From: Balanoglossus misakiensis
Lineage: Eukaryota; Hemichordata
Assembly: GCA_040954595.2 (NCBI GenBank)
Contig: CM082591.2
Span: forward strand, 2,604,001-2,668,000
Length of the DNA stretch: 64,000 bases
Direction of reading: 5' to 3'
Below are positions 36,301 to 51,551 of this stretch, piece after piece. A model generated the notes under the pieces. It was not told the origin of the DNA, did no database searches, and saw nothing but the letters and a program-made list of their open reading frames with translations. A program made the translations under genes and the position numbers. Position 1 is the first letter of the stretch; each line of letters opens with the position of its first letter.

Positions 36301-39300
36301 TTTAAACCTGCATAAAAGATAGTGGCTGAAGTTATAGCTCCCTGCAGTGCTCTTTTATCATTAATGATAAATATGCAAAACTACTCAACAGATGTCCATA
36401 TAGCTTGTGCTTTTGAAATTGAACATACATGTATCAAAAGTATGCAGGCCATATGTCTTTAGACGGGAACCTGGCTTGTACATATATTCTCATTCTGATT
36501 GATACATGTTATGACAAGTACCTGGTACTACATGTAGCTGGTGAGTCCTTATTCTGTTCAAAATTACCTTTATGATGAGTAACAGGCAGGTGATTCCCAA
36601 CTATTACATGTACAGTATTAAGGCCAGTTTAAGTAAATTATCTATTTTGCGTCCACTCTGAACTTTGAAAGGCAGGCAGGTAAGTGGTTACACACGCACG
36701 GAAAATGTAAAGAGCACAAATTCAATTATACCGGCACATGGTACGGAGCAGCTGGCTGTGGGTCAATCCATGAATATGAAACCATGGAAATTTCATCCGG
36801 CGAGACCTTTCCTAAACACAAAACACATGTACATGTCACAATGGGTAGGTTGGCACAAAACCTCGCAATGAAGAAAGGAAAATGTGCGAGAAAAATAAAA
36901 GTAAAGCATTCCTCTGTAACTTAGTGCTACACATACATGTGTTTTTGATAGAATATCAATATTTTATTATTGTATCTTAAGTTGTAGTGTTATTTTATGT
37001 CGACTAGTACTTATCGTTAATGCAGTCACCATTCATTAAACTCATATCGGCACAAATGTAATCGTTCATGTTTAACAGATAGCAGATACACCTGTATCAG
37101 ATGGTCTTGTTTATGTTATCTTACATGTACTATGTGGAAACCCCTGTAAATCATGGCCATGTTTTACTTCAAGGTATTGGATGGAATTTCAGAGAACTTG
37201 TTAATGTAGTCATTATTCCACACGCCACCGCTGTCAAATGATCATAATTTGGCATGCAGTTAATCAAAATTGCTGAGACTGGTTAGAAAAAAAAGTTCTA
37301 CATTGAAATTCTTTGAACGTACAGTATGTTGAAATTTAAAAGAACCTGAATCAGTTACCTGATTTTGTATTATATTTGATGAAGCAATTAGACGGCATCT
37401 GTATTAGTTGAATACAGATTGGTAGCCCTTTATGAAATACATTCATCATCGGGTTATAAATGATGCACTTTTGAAATGGCGTTTTAGAGAAAAATTCGTG
37501 ATCATCCATCAACTGACAGAAACGCTCTGAAAAGTAATCAGTTTTCACGAGCAATCGATTGACATGGTGATTTATTCAGAGATGTGTGTGATTGTTAGAT
37601 ATGCAGAACTTGAAAATCAGCGAGGATGATATCTTAACATATGTCATAGCTTGGTACACTTCCTGGGTTTCATTACCGACTAAATAAACATTGTGTCAAA
37701 TGCCATGCAAATTTCAGACAAATTTGGCACTAGCCCAATTTTTGAGGCACAATGTATCAATTTTGTTGTAAAAGAATAATTTCATACATGTAGGCAATGG
37801 ATACATTTTGGAGGGGAAGTACAGTGTAGCAATTTTTGGCAAGAACATTTTTTTTTTGCTGGTAAATGTATCAAACGCATGTATATAGTTAATTAGCATA
37901 CATGGGTGGCTACTTGTATGATTAGTATTGGCTGGGTAAATAAATATTTATTAAATGTAATGAAATGCCTGAACACCTGTTCCAATTTTAAGTGCGTAAT
38001 TTTTAGAAAGTAATTGCCTGAATAGCGAGCATTTCAGCCTCAGGCCAGTCAAATGAATGAAGAAAGATTTTGCATGCGGCATGAATTTTTACTTTAAATT
38101 ATAACATTGCATGTTCTACATGTAGCATTATAAGAATAAACATGTAACTGGTCTTATTTCCGATGTAATCCGTCATGAATTCCGTCATATAGCCTGGATA
38201 TGATGACGGAATTGCTATACTATTCTTTATTTAGCTGACCTTTAATGCAATCACCATGATAGAAATGTATGTGACGTATCATGATGGAGTATGGCTAACG
38301 TTTACTTTAATTTTAAATATTGCAGACATGCCAATATAAGAACGTTTTAGTATGTTGACTCTATTACCGATATTGCCTTTACAACTGGCCTGCCGGCATT
38401 TGTACTAACCAATCAATGTAATGTGGCATTTTAAATATCTGCTGTAATGCTTTCCAGATGACAGAAGCATATTCGCCACAAGGTTGCTCGCGATCTTAAT
38501 TGCTTATCAAGGACATAACACAGCAAATATATGCTCGCATTTTCGCAGATTGTGCTATTGTGTTTTTTCAGAAACATGTCAAGTTTTTTTTGTACCAATG
38601 ATGTTTCTTGATTTTCGCCCAGTATTATGATTGACAACACAACTTGTATATATGCATGATTTGCTGTTGGTCTTAATAACTTATTTTATATGGGTACCAG
38701 TAAACTGTGTCAATGTTCCAAATCAATTTTATCTATTTCAAAGGCCTCATTACACACTAAATTTAGCCCATTGTTGTAATGCACATGTGTTTGTATGGTG
38801 GGAAAGTTTCGTCGACATGATAATTTAAAAGACAAGTAAGGTATTCTGTTATCACCAGGTGGCCTCTCAATGCAACAGCAATTAACCATTCACCGGGACC
38901 AGTAAATGTGAAGAGGGTAGTTCATAACCACTAGAGTGAGTTTGTTGTTTAAAATTTGACGCATCAATAAAAATAAAACAGTTTTTACTGCAAGATATTC
39001 CAACTTCACGACAATTATATCAGCCTTTGGCAGAGTATATCAATTGCACTTTGACCACACTTCCTCAAATTATATAAAATAAATGCATGTATACATTGTA
39101 ACAAAAACTTGCTCATTTTTCAATGTCAACTGGATACACATATGCAAAATATATGTAAATTAAATAACTGATATGCCCATATATGGTAACAGGCAATATA
39201 AGTCATATTTATGAAATACTGCATGTTCAGACTCAAGGTTTGCGGATGTGTACATGTTCATCTAAATAAATTAGTTGCCTCAGGCTCTGTTGAAAATATT

Positions 39301-40340
39301 TATCTACGTTTTTAGAGATATTTATCAAGAATTGAGCATAATTCTGATTTAGAGCATTCTCCATGTAATTTGTCATGTTTGAAAGTGGTCATGAATTAAG
39401 TAGATAGCTGTCGGTTGAAATGAGAACTTTCCTGGCAAAATTGTAATGCCAAAAGGTTTGACATTAAGCGCATATTAAAAGGTTAAAATGAACGCATGAT
39501 GCATTGAAAGCCTTAGTAACGAATCTTCATCATTACATGTTTACTAAAAAGCCTTTTCATAATATTGCAAATGTCACAATTATGCAAGTGGCATATTTAT
39601 GTGCAGGCGTTTCTACTTGAAAACACTATTTATCCCCAATTGGACTAAAAGCCCCAAGTGGAAAAAGGGGTCACTAAGGTATACATTAGACATACATGTA
39701 TCGTGCGCGTAATGGCCTTGTATTGAGTGTGTTGTTTTCATTGCCACAAATTGCCTTTTCAATACTTAATGGAATACCATATCTATGCAAATGGTGCAGT
39801 TGCTTCGATATCATATGTGAGGTCTTTAACTTAATGCCCCTTTGCACAAAGAAATCTGCATAAAATATTGCTTTGATCCAAGAGATGGACTATTCACTTA
39901 AAGGAAACGTGCACATGTTGGCGCGTGATTATACTACGAAATTTCTCATTTCAAACTCACTGATAAATAAGTCAAATGTCCCATTTGATCGTGGCTTTAA
40001 CTGTTGATGGAAATCAGAAAGTGGATTATGTATGTAAAGGTTTAGTTTAGCTGATGTGGTTGGAAGTTGACGCCAACATTGGTCAAGAAAATCTTTCCAG
40101 GTCATTAGCATCCAAGAGATTGGACTGTATTACATGTAAGGATCCAGTGTCGGGAATGTTAACAATTTCTTTGATGAGGCGGCCCCTAAATTGTATTTAA
40201 GAGAGCAAGCAAAGAAAGTCTGTTCCATGGTGGTTTTTAAAAAAAAAGGAAGTTGATCATTTTTACTACAATTAGCTGAACATTCAGATAATTGTAATCA
40301 GCAATGTGATGGACTTTGAAATGCCAGAAATGTTTTGTGT
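30319..40340. other. Gene-poor AT-rich DNA
   Basis: No exon with both a convincing reading frame and splice sites, no RNA gene and no mobile element recognised. Open frames are short and of random composition. Confidence 0.45.
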
Positions 40341-40433
40341 TTAGCCCTTTCATCACCATGGTTCAGACCAAACCCATTGTTTTCTATGGTAAGGTTGGAC
40401 CGCTAAAAAGGGAACTAGGGGTGAAAGGGTTAA
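40341..40433 (-). repeat. Palindromic dispersed repeat (MITE-like), copy 3
   Basis: Begins TTAGCCCTTTCATCACCATGG and ends GGTGAAAGGGTTAA, with the core TTTTCTATGGTAAGGTTGGAC. It is in reverse orientation relative to copies 1 and 2. The short open frame it carries (FYGKVGP) is a translation of the repeat. Confidence 0.75.
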
Positions 40434-43400
40434 TTCCGACACACACCTATCACCTGACTCAGAGGATAAAAATATCCAATTTGTATTCAAATTCCGAACA
40501 AGCTATCACCGTAATAGCATAGAAAGAAATTTGCCGGGACTAGTTTATTCTGGCAGTTAACAAGATAGCCGGAAAAATCAATGAACCTTGGTGTGTGTTA
40601 GCAATCCACTTAGTGCTGGCTTCACTCCACAGTTTTATAACACCCCATCAGGTTTTTCACAATCACTCCTGTGAAAAATGAGAAGTAGATAATCTTTTGC
40701 ACATGGTGCATGTAATCAAATTTATTTTTATCTAACGGCATATTGAAATGTGAACATAACATTTATCAATTTGCATTCAAATATAGGAAGTCATAAACTA
40801 TATTTGTATTCGAGAGAACCAAAATACAGTTCATGTATTGAGATTAATGTTGTATTTTCTGAAATATTATCTTTTTCTATTCCATGTATACTTTAACAAA
40901 AATACAATATTGGCAAAGTGTCAATATCAGAAATAAAACAAATTGACGCGGACAACGTTGTGTAATTTTGAAAATTGCTGGAAATTATTCCCCTTTCCCA
41001 ATATAATAAATAGGTTTACTATTTAACCCATTATTCTAAATTTATTTCCACGATCTTTCTAACTAGTTCTAGTGAGAATAAAAAATGCATTTTGTCTTGC
41101 CATTTCATATTTTACTATTTTTGCTGTTTTAAACTAAATTGATGTTCCACTATACATGTACTTAGATAATATTATTGTGGTAATACATGTACTTTATTAA
41201 CCTCTGTGATAGTTACATAACTACATGTACTATAAAATGTCTGAAGAGGAAACAAATCTAGATCCTTTCTGCTGTAAATAAGTGCCTAACATGTAATGTA
41301 ATTATTGCATCTGATACACAGAGGAATCCACTTTTGAAGAGAGTGCGCCTTAATCATGTGTATCGGCCGACAAATGAAATTTGCTTCAGTGGCTGTAATG
41401 TGCAATAATGTCTACCGCGCATGGTTGCTCTAACAAAGCCCGGTGCTGATAATCTAAGGTCAGATTTTACCCTGCTGGGCAATCCATTACCAACTCTTCT
41501 TCTCCAGTGATACTTAATACGAAAATTGCATTTACATACCCTATAAATAATAATATAGTTTTATAAGTGACGTTGTTGAATTTAAAAAGTGCTTTGACTT
41601 TTGATGTAAATTTATTTATTATTCATGCATCCTTCCCTATGTTTTTCGCTTGCTTGAATGTAAGGTTTATGTGAAATAATATTTGTTTGACTTACATGTA
41701 TTTTGGTCAATCAAGTTAATGTCACAGTCATACATGAATATTGACTGACATAAAAAGGCGACCATACCAGCAAATTTCTTCCGAACATCCATCACATTGG
41801 CAAACACAAATAATACGCAGAGTATTTTTTTGGTTCAGGGTTAGAATATTCTGATTTAAACCAAATGCTAATAACTCAAACTGTTGAAAGACAACAATTG
41901 ATCTAATCAAGTAAAAGCAGTGAATTACACTATTGTTAGCAAAAGCACGTTCACAGCCAATTTATTGAAATTTAAATAAATAAGTCAGAACGAGAAACTG
42001 TGCTTTGTATGGGTTTGAATATACTATGCTTATTAATTGATTGAAGGCAGAGGGTTTCAGAGTAGAAAACTGTCAATTAAATTGCTACAAGTCCCTCTAT
42101 TGGTTGTGCTTGTACCGACGCAAAATCATTTATGCAGGTTGACAAGGCAAATTGAAAAAGCTTTTGAGTTAAGGGCGCATCTCACATTGTTATTCTGCGT
42201 AGAAGATTAATTTGTATATCCAGTTTATGCAGGGGCCTAGGGGGTTTTATCAGCCAGCCTTTGCATAAAATGGATACCTTGTTTTTGCTACACATATGCA
42301 CATATTGTATCCATTCGGCACTTTGTTTAATAAAAGTGGAAAAAACGATACAGTATTTTGTAACAATGTTTCCTGAGAATTTTTCCAGCACAAAGGATTT
42401 TACAGACCCAGATTTTTTATACAAAGATTGTTTGTTTCATAATAATTTTAGATTTTGCCACAGTGATGTGAAAATTACAGCTGGTCCCTAAGGTCATTAC
42501 GTACATGTATGCATATAGTATACATTACACGTATCCTGCGCGGCCAATGGACTAATTGCTTCTTGTGAGTATATGTATAGGCCATGTGATAAAAAGCTGC
42601 AGTTCATCTAATCATATGATCTAGTTTGACGTACTCTTTTTATCGTCTGAATTGGACAAAATGGTAAGTCCTTGAAGTATTCTTAACTCCAACAGAATTA
42701 GGTATGGATTCTAGAGTCTGTTATGCATGCGTGACTTCCTAACATCAACATGCCTTTATATTTTTTCATCCTTGGAGGTATATATGTATATGTTACTGGC
42801 TAGATAGCTGTAATTGTACCTGCATGTTACATAAGATTCCATGTCAACTCTGAAATCCTGGGAACATACATTCTTTTCGAGATTCTTTTACAAGCTACGC
42901 AGTCACTATTTCCGTCATGGCTTCAAAAATGCTATTACTTTCTGTTGAATGTGCGAACTGATATGTATTAGGAAAAAAACTATGATTTAATAATTGAAAA
43001 GAAAATCCCTGATGATAATTCAACCATCCATTCAAGCACATCCTGATGGCAGTAATCAGGATTAACTGTAAAATCACTCATATTGTCTGTTATTCATTGC
43101 TTAGAGCTCACTCATCTATGTGTATTTTAGCTGGAAAACACCTTGTTTTAATGAAATACAGAGAATTATTACCCCAAGTATATAAATATAATAATTGATA
43201 ACCCACTCAAATATTTTTTTTTTAATCCTGATATTATTTTTTAAAATGCTGAAAACAATTTTTGTGGTTAGTTTGGATGTAATTTTTCTAATGTCTTTTA
43301 TCAAATTAATTGATAATATTTTATAATTGCGGCAAAAAATGGATTTTTGGAAAACAGAATGGTGAAATTGTAAAATGCAATGACAAAGGAGTCATGGCTT

Positions 43401-46400
43401 TAGGATATTTTTACTGCCGTGAGTTCGAATGTGTTTCATTGTATCTCTTTGATCCTATCTGTGTAGTGATGGGAAAGAATCGATGCAGGTGTACGACAGG
43501 AGTATAAATGATAGCGAGTGTATAATCTCATTTTGTGTATTGGTTCTGTTAAGGCTGAACTCACTTTTGCATTGGCAATTTGTGTGTATAAGCTGCTGCA
43601 GGAATTACATTGCTATAGAAATAATACGCCAGCTGCCATGTGTACGTAGAGGTTCATTAATTATGCATCATTTTATCTTAAATAGGAGATTTAAGACTCT
43701 TCAGGAGATTTAAGAACTGTGTTGCGCGTTTTGTTCTGATATTTTTCGAGTGCATGTTAACTGTATTTTTTTTCACAAAGCCATCTCTTTGTCAAGTTAA
43801 TGATACAGTTTGCCACATGCAAGGACATCTAAAATACATCATATACAATTGTAAAATCTCAAAAGCATGCAGACAATCAATATTAAATTTAATATATGTC
43901 TTTCCCATGTATATGGAAATAATGCTAACCTGCAATTAAATAATTGGTAACAGGCAATTTTAATTAATGGGTTAGAAGCAATTACCGGTACATAATCAAA
44001 GGTGGTTCAATGTTTACAACCAAACCGTCCCTATCTTCATGCAACTTAACCTTCCCTATTAGAAGAACCAAATGGTACAGTCCTATTTGAAGTGGGAATA
44101 CTCCACTCATAAAGCAGGGAGGAAACATGTCTTTGTTCAAAAACATCATATCCAGATACAGAGGTATTAATATTTAATATGCCTACAGACATGGAGATTA
44201 ATGGAGTTCTGCTGTACAATGGGCTAATGTGAAGGCACCAAGGTATTAAAACGTATATGAATGTACTCCTCATCTGTTAAAGACATTCTGGAGTTCAGCC
44301 GTGGGGATTTTCTCTGCTTGTTGGCAGCAATACCAGGACATACATCTTTTGTGTAACACAGCTACAAACTAAGTACATATTTTCCTGGGAAAATATTTTT
44401 ATGTATTTTTTAGCTCATTCTACTAATTTGTACTTTCTATAGTTGTTTTGTATAGCTTTATCATTTATATGTTCATTACACTACATTACAGTACATTACA
44501 TTACATAGTTGTCTTTTCACAAATGTAGTTAAAAATCAAAGATCAAACAAGCATCCCAAATTAATTTTAAAATAAATCCTGATTATACGCAGTAATAGTA
44601 ATAGTTTATGGGGATAGAGAAGAAAAACATTCACTCATTTGTTTTGTTCAAGTGTATATAATCCTTTTATTTGTGAAATGATACACAGCAGAAGGGTAAG
44701 TACCAAATTGATTATCGTTTTGAATGTGATACATGGTAATCGATACTTCTCAGGCTTCTAGCATATCTGAAATCCATACGAAGTGTGATTTATTCATTAT
44801 TGTTGAACCAGATGATACGAACATGGATAATGGATTGAAATGCCAACAAGAACCAAAGCCTGTTTTACATGTAGCAACATGAACATGTACACGTACATGA
44901 AACTATATATATTGCAAAATTGCATAGTTGTGATCATTTTGTGTAAATTGAAACTCGTACCAGTAGTTAGGAAACAACAATAATTGTAATTTCATCCGTT
45001 TTATGTAGTATAAGCTGTTGGGCATCATGCAAGATTGAAGCACCATTAGCTGTTGCATTTGGTTATTTTTAAATATTTATTTCTTTAGTATCAACAGCAG
45101 TTTCATTTCTGACTACTGCACCATATGATAGATTGAATGACAAGTATTATAGCTTTGCGACACATTCACCATACGTACAGTCAGCATTGCATTTGTTAAA
45201 CAGTGAATTCAATTAAGATTTATTTACTTTTAATAGATTCACTGCTGACTATATTGACAAACAGAATACTGGGTATTTTTGCATGGTATTTGAGAGTGCA
45301 ACTAGAAAATGTCTTCAGTATGTATATTTACAGATCATAATAGCGCAAACGTAGCAAAAAAATACAAGTGGTCTTTTAGGTTTACAGTTAAAAATACATT
45401 AAGTCACCTTCCATGTTCAAAAATAAGTGTTGTTCCTATACTTTGAGTTTAACAATTGGTCTCTGTTGGCCGTAATTCCTGGCGGGGCATGAAGAAAACA
45501 TTTCCAAGTCATGACTTGACCTCGAACGAACAGCTTTAAGTGAGCTATTAAGCACACTTTACCATCAAGGCATTATTCTGCCAAAATGAGCATGCAAGCA
45601 TGATTACTGGTGGAATAACCGTCGATTGACAGCGGCCGTGGCTCTTGAATTGACGTCATCTCTCTTGTTAGTGTAATCTGCCAAAATATCTAAACCCTGA
45701 AGATCATGCAACATTATAAAGCGTTATCAAGAAATCGCCCCAAATTGGCACATTTCCAAGAAGTGCAACATCATTTTGGACAGAAACAGGTTTTAACACT
45801 TCTCTGTTTTCAATGGATTGTGAGCATTCCCTCTTAGGAGTGGCCTCTCCGCGTTAAATGCGAATCAGTTTATTCACTAGCGTAATTGAACATCTTGAGA
45901 ATCATTATGTTAGAGGGGTCAAAGCAAATGTACTCTAAAAGTACATGTAATGATTTGTCAGTAGATGATTTACAGACGTCACCTTTTGATATTTATTTGG
46001 ATGAGGGTATAGTGTGTGCTTATTCATGTCTACTATAAAATGCTCAGTGGTTCTCGCCCACAGGAGTAATTCTCTCACATATAGAAGACACATGCAGTGT
46101 AAACCAACACAATGGTGTAAATTTACTTCATTGTACTTTTAATATCAAAATTCGCCTACAAGCAGGCTCACAGCAATGATTATATACAGTTTATAATTCA
46201 GCATGATTTCTCGATTACAGTGACTTGAATACTTAAAGCTTCTCGTGCATTTATATGACGCTGTAACTGGATATTTTTTGTGCGTAATTGTGTTAATAGT
46301 CTGCATAGATGGATAAGCTCTACACACACATTACTCCATGTACCTTAAAGGTAAGTTAAAACAGACATACAAGTACTGAAAAAGGTAAATTGCAAGTCTT

Positions 46401-49400
46401 GTTGTATGTTAGCAAGACAGGTTTCATTTTTTGCACCGAAATTTCATTGAATATGTTGTCCAGAAGACTATCTGTGATTAGTGTGTTTTATTTCAGAGGA
46501 AAACAGAATTTGTGAATGTCAAGGTTTATAACTAAATCAATCAGAAATATAACTTAATGGGCTTGAGCTGTTTTCCTATAGGTCAAGGATTACTGTCGTG
46601 CAAGATGAAATTACATTGCACAGAGTCATAGTTCATGTAACATAGATTTGTACACGATTTCTGACAACCACATCCTGTTATTCAGTTTTGGTCATGGACA
46701 CCACAAATGATGGGAGAGTTGTATATGTACTTTTTGATTTCCAAAGAATGTTGGAATTTTCCTCTATTGCGATACAAGTAGAGAGAAAAACAGCTCTAAT
46801 GATAAGATGATCAAAGGCTATCCAAGGATGAAAATATCTGATGCAACGTCAATTCTCAGAGCGCATAATGATTGTAAACATCTTGTCACAACACATTTTC
46901 ACTCGGGTCGCAGAATAGTAATTTAGGAGTTTAAGTGTGCGAGTACATGCTTAACAGATTTCTTCTTCAAATCCGCTATTACAGTGGAGATCTGAAGTAT
47001 ATGATAGGCTCCCCGTGTTCCGCCAGTACTTCCCATTATTGCAAGCATATCAGGAGAATTGCTCTGCTGAAAATGCAGATTGCATGTGACATTAGAAGAG
47101 CTCGTCGATAACATCAAAATAAAAGAGTTTACCCAGATACATGTACTGGTGTAGTCTTTGGGCAAATGTGCATCAACGAGGCGTCGTGTCGTGTGTGCGT
47201 AAAATCTCTAATCGAATTCTCCATTACACTCTGAAAGTAACCCTTTCCTGACATCATTAAATGTTTACCCATTTCTGAGAATACACAGGAACGACTTGAA
47301 GGTTATTAGTGATGTACAGCACCATTGTGGATTTTTTTCCCTGCCACTTTTTTATCGCACGAAGCCTCACTTTGTTAGACTCCCTGCAGCATGCTGCTTA
47401 CGTGACATGGGTAGCACATACGCCTAGACTAACACGACATGCATCGCGATATCGTTCACCAGATGAATTCAATTGCGAAATGTAAATCTATCTTTCGCAA
47501 TACAAAGAGTCATGTTTTATGCATTTCAATTTTCCATCTGTAGCTTTGCTGCAATGGTGAGTGTTTCCACATGCTATGTAATTCGACACTGCATTTTTAC
47601 ATGCAATGTTGTATTTTTAGCTTTTAAGTATAAACTCTTGGCTTTAGAGACTACTGTGTTTTGTCTGTTATAACAATGCCGATGGTTTGCTTTTGATCTG
47701 CTGGTCGTGGTAGGTGCTGAGTGCAGTTATATCAAGTGTCACTGAAATAAAAATGTAAAAACCATGCCCCGAAAGCATAAACAGTTTTACAACCTGATAT
47801 TTATCTCGGTTGTTTGCATTCCCATTTCAATAAAATCTACTTATGAAAAATGTTTTATAATTTAGTGCTGTCAGCCATCAGGGACCTTCAAGTCTGAAGT
47901 GGGGTTCGTAGTATTAGTCTATGTCAGACCTGTGTAGGAGTAGGTTGCTGACAGCTCAAAATGGATTTGGACGCACTAACATTGGATCATTCAAGTATGT
48001 ATGGCCTAAAATTGCAGCATGTGTTGTGCAGATGAGTTTTGGGTGCAGAGAAAACACTGTTAACAGGAACTGGTCATGATCAGGCATACTGACTTCAAGT
48101 TCAAATGTGTAACTTTCGACATATTGATGCTCCAGTGAGACTTACTTTAGCCAAGCCCGAGAAAAATTCTACTTGTGTGAACAACACTTATGTGGTGTTT
48201 CAATAAGCAGCTCTCACATGAGACAATTTGCACAGGTCCTGCCCAGACGAGGGTTTAGTTAGATGGTGCAAAATAATCAATGTGGACATGATATGTCTCG
48301 CAACAGAGTCAGGCTAGTTTTGACCAGGTATGATGGAGTTTTGTATTGTATTGTACATGTATTGTATTGCATTTTGTATTGTATGACCATGTTCTCACAT
48401 TTAAAACATTCTGCACTTTGAAGAAGGAAACATTGCTCTTTATGCATTTGTTGCACAGTCATAGTAATGGATATATACAAAATATACAGTAAACAATGAA
48501 GCTACAGTAAAAAATAGTCTTCTGCTAGTATTTGGTTTCTGTCTGTATTGAAAACATATTGAAAATGTTCTTTTATTTCATGATCCCATAAAACTAAAAA
48601 GATAACAAAGCACAGATGTTCTCCAAACCATCCGCTTGTGGCTTTTTAAGTTTACAGTACAAAACAAAATATTTGTTTCAGACTTTTGTTACAAATGAAA
48701 TGATGGAAAGTATGTTTAGGTAAGAAAAAGATAAACACTACAATGCATGGAAGAAAGGGATTTGAATCAGAATAATACAAGCTTTATTGAGGAAATGGGA
48801 TACATCTGTCAGTGTTTTCAAACAGAATGTCAAAGCATAGGGACGCATGATTAATCACTTTATATTCAAAGTTACTTAGTCAAGTAATATATGACTAATG
48901 ATACAACCATGTCTCCTTCTCCATTTCAATGTAATTTCCGACGTGATTCTGATGTCTTTCTTCCTGCTGAATGAATTTGAATTTTCCAGTTTTGTATTTG
49001 AATTTTGCTTTCTTTACTTCAGTGGTTACTATGGCAATAGTTATTCAGGTGACCCCCAACTGTTTAACGACCACCATGAATTTTTTTTTTCGTGCTACAA
49101 AATATAATCGATAGTGTGTCTTTCGCGATTTTTCAAACTGTTCTTGTATTTTGTTTCGTTTTGCTTGATCTTGCGTTACTTGGTGAGGAAATCACATTTC
49201 TGTCAGGTTGCCAGTAAATCTTTCCCCGCAGTGAACATGATCTGACATCATTATTTCTTGTGGTTCCAAAAGTCAAGTGGCTTGCCTTGGCAACATCGCA
49301 TTATATCAGTGAAACCGAGACATCACATCAATTCTGTGAGTGGAAAGACGAGTGAAATTCATGATAGTGCTTTAGGGTTAAATGCGTGCAAGTAAAAGGT

Positions 49401-51288
49401 TATTTCCAATTTTGCAGAAAAACTACTTCCATAATGGAGATTTACATTCACTATGTACAAACTGGAATTACATCAGCATTGTTGAATATAAAGTGGAGAC
49501 CCAGATTTGATTACTGCCGCGGTACAAATACATGATAATTTACTTGCCAGTTGTCGTGTGTTTTTAACCCTTTTATAACCATTAGATAGAGTTTGACCAG
49601 CGCCGCAGTTGCCGGCAGTTTTGTTTTCCCTATAGGAAATGGGGTGAAAAGGCCAAGGGACTACTTTTATGACCCTTACATGACCTTACATCCTGTGCTT
49701 GTATGACCCCTACATGACCCTACATCCTGTATATTCAACATTTTGAATATTAATCCAACCAACTGGCAAATCAAACTTAAACAACAACCGAAACAGCAAA
49801 ATGTTTGGAACTAGTTTAGTATATATTTTTGAGTTTTGCCAGTTGCTGTCAGTTTCACTATTTTGTTAAGAAAGGCGAAGTCTTGAGCACTTCTGCCAAG
49901 TACTTTGTGTTCTAAAAGTAACTGGAGAGGTATTCAGTGTTGGCAAGCACTGTTCTTTGTAGACATGTTTCTGTGTATAATAAAAGGGGATAAATACTTC
50001 GAGATACCAGACAAGGGAATAGACATGATATGAAGACAAACATATCACGTCACGCGCACTAATATGTAAACAGTAATACTCGCGCAGTATATATCGGATA
50101 AGGAGATATCAACTCCCACGTGAAATCTAACAGAGACAAGTAAACAGCGGTAAATGTCTGGCATAAATGAGCGAGTTTGGATCGATAGATGCAGACATCT
50201 AGATTGCAAGCACATCTCCGAGACAGACAGATTATTATCACACGTCAGTGAGATTCACTGGATGGGAACAGTATGCGGGATTACGTGTTTGAATTACGAC
50301 TTCAATTTAGTATTTAGTTGGTGTATTTCCAAACGTGTGTTGAAAACACCCATTGACGCAATAAGGGTATATCAACACTTTTGCTTAGTGTACATGTATA
50401 TACATTAGCTTGTTGTGAACAATTTCTGTATGGATTACTATTTGCCAGCGGTAATAATTCTAGCTATACGCACACACACAAGAATATAAGCCAACGAAAT
50501 ACTCCAATTTTCAACATGCTGTAGGAAAAAATATGGACAAGAAATGAGTACTTTTAGCTTGTCAATGAGAAAAGTTTCTCATTGTTAACAGATGTAAAGA
50601 TGTTATTAAACACAGTTTATTATTGATCATTGAAATCTGGTGGATGATGACAAAAATAAATCACTCATCGTCACAGCCTTCATTTCGTTAATACATGTCT
50701 GGCTTGTTCAATATTGTATGTCTTCTGCTTCAGTGAGATCTACACATTAGTCTTGTAATGTCCATTAGTCAGAAGACTATTGCAGAGTCTCTGTTTTCGC
50801 CCAGTAAAGCTTCTCTGTCATATCATATCAGTATCTCATCACCGACAGAGATAATCTACATACACAGTTAACCTGTTAGGTGATATACTCAAGGCCTTGG
50901 AATAGATTGCCTGTGGTTTTGAATTTCTCTCAGTCGCCTCCCAGTCAAATATGAATTATATCATTACATTTTAACATGTAAACGTCAGTGGATTGAAAAT
51001 CGACGAAATTGATGTGGGAATTGATATTGTGGTGATTATATTCGTCCCAACGTGACGTCAATTGAGACAGTGAAGTTTTGTGGCTGCACAGCTTGTATTA
51101 TAAACAAAGTTCACATTATTTGAGTGTGATTAAGACTGGATGATTGCCTGAAATAGAATTAGATATTTATATACTTCAATCAGTCGTGGATTAAGACACG
51201 TTGATGTACACATGCTGGCTGTTTGCACAAGCGCCCTCTACCAAAAGAAGAGAGATTTTTTACGTTGGTCAATTTCTGTAATGTACAG
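40434..51288. other. Gene-poor AT-rich DNA
   Basis: No supported exon or RNA gene. Palindromic cyclic-AMP response element-type octamers TGACGTCA occur at 45651-45658 and 51053-51060. A TATTG-type low-complexity stretch lies near 48336-48382. A perfect short hairpin (10-bp stem CAATGAGAAA) lies near 50555-50576. Confidence 0.45.
49668..49730. repeat. Two-copy tandem repeat, 34-bp period
   Basis: A 29-bp unit beginning TATGACCC and ending TACATCCTGT occurs at 49668-49696 and again at 49702-49730 with two substitutions. It follows a segment (about 49567-49660) with ends resembling the palindromic repeat family. Confidence 0.7.
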
Positions 51289-51420
51289 TTTATAAACCTG
51301 TCTTTAGTGGCAGTCAAGGGACTTTACTAATCTGGCCTCTATACACAGGTGGCCATTACAGACAGGTCCATAAATGCACATGTAATTTGCACAGGGAATG
51401 TAACAAGGTGGCCACTGGAA
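51289..51420 (+). repeat. Dispersed repeat family 2, copy 2
   Basis: Shares AGTCAAGGGACTTT, ACAGGTGGCC, GACAGGTCCATAAATG and AAGGTGGCCACTGGAA-type blocks, in the same order and orientation, with the copy at 10503-10655. Confidence 0.7.
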
Positions 51421-51551
51421 ACAATTAGTTTCCACTATGGCCAATACCAAAGTGTACAACCAAATTTCCTATTCTGATTTGTTCTACTGACAAATCCTAC
51501 TTATTATGTTTTCATGAACTTAGGACAAACAAGATCTTAAAATTTCCTTAG

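Noticed and set aside
50555-50576. Perfect 10-bp-stem hairpin with 2-base loop
   Set aside because: Loop too tight for a microRNA precursor or terminator function; probably chance in AT-rich DNA.
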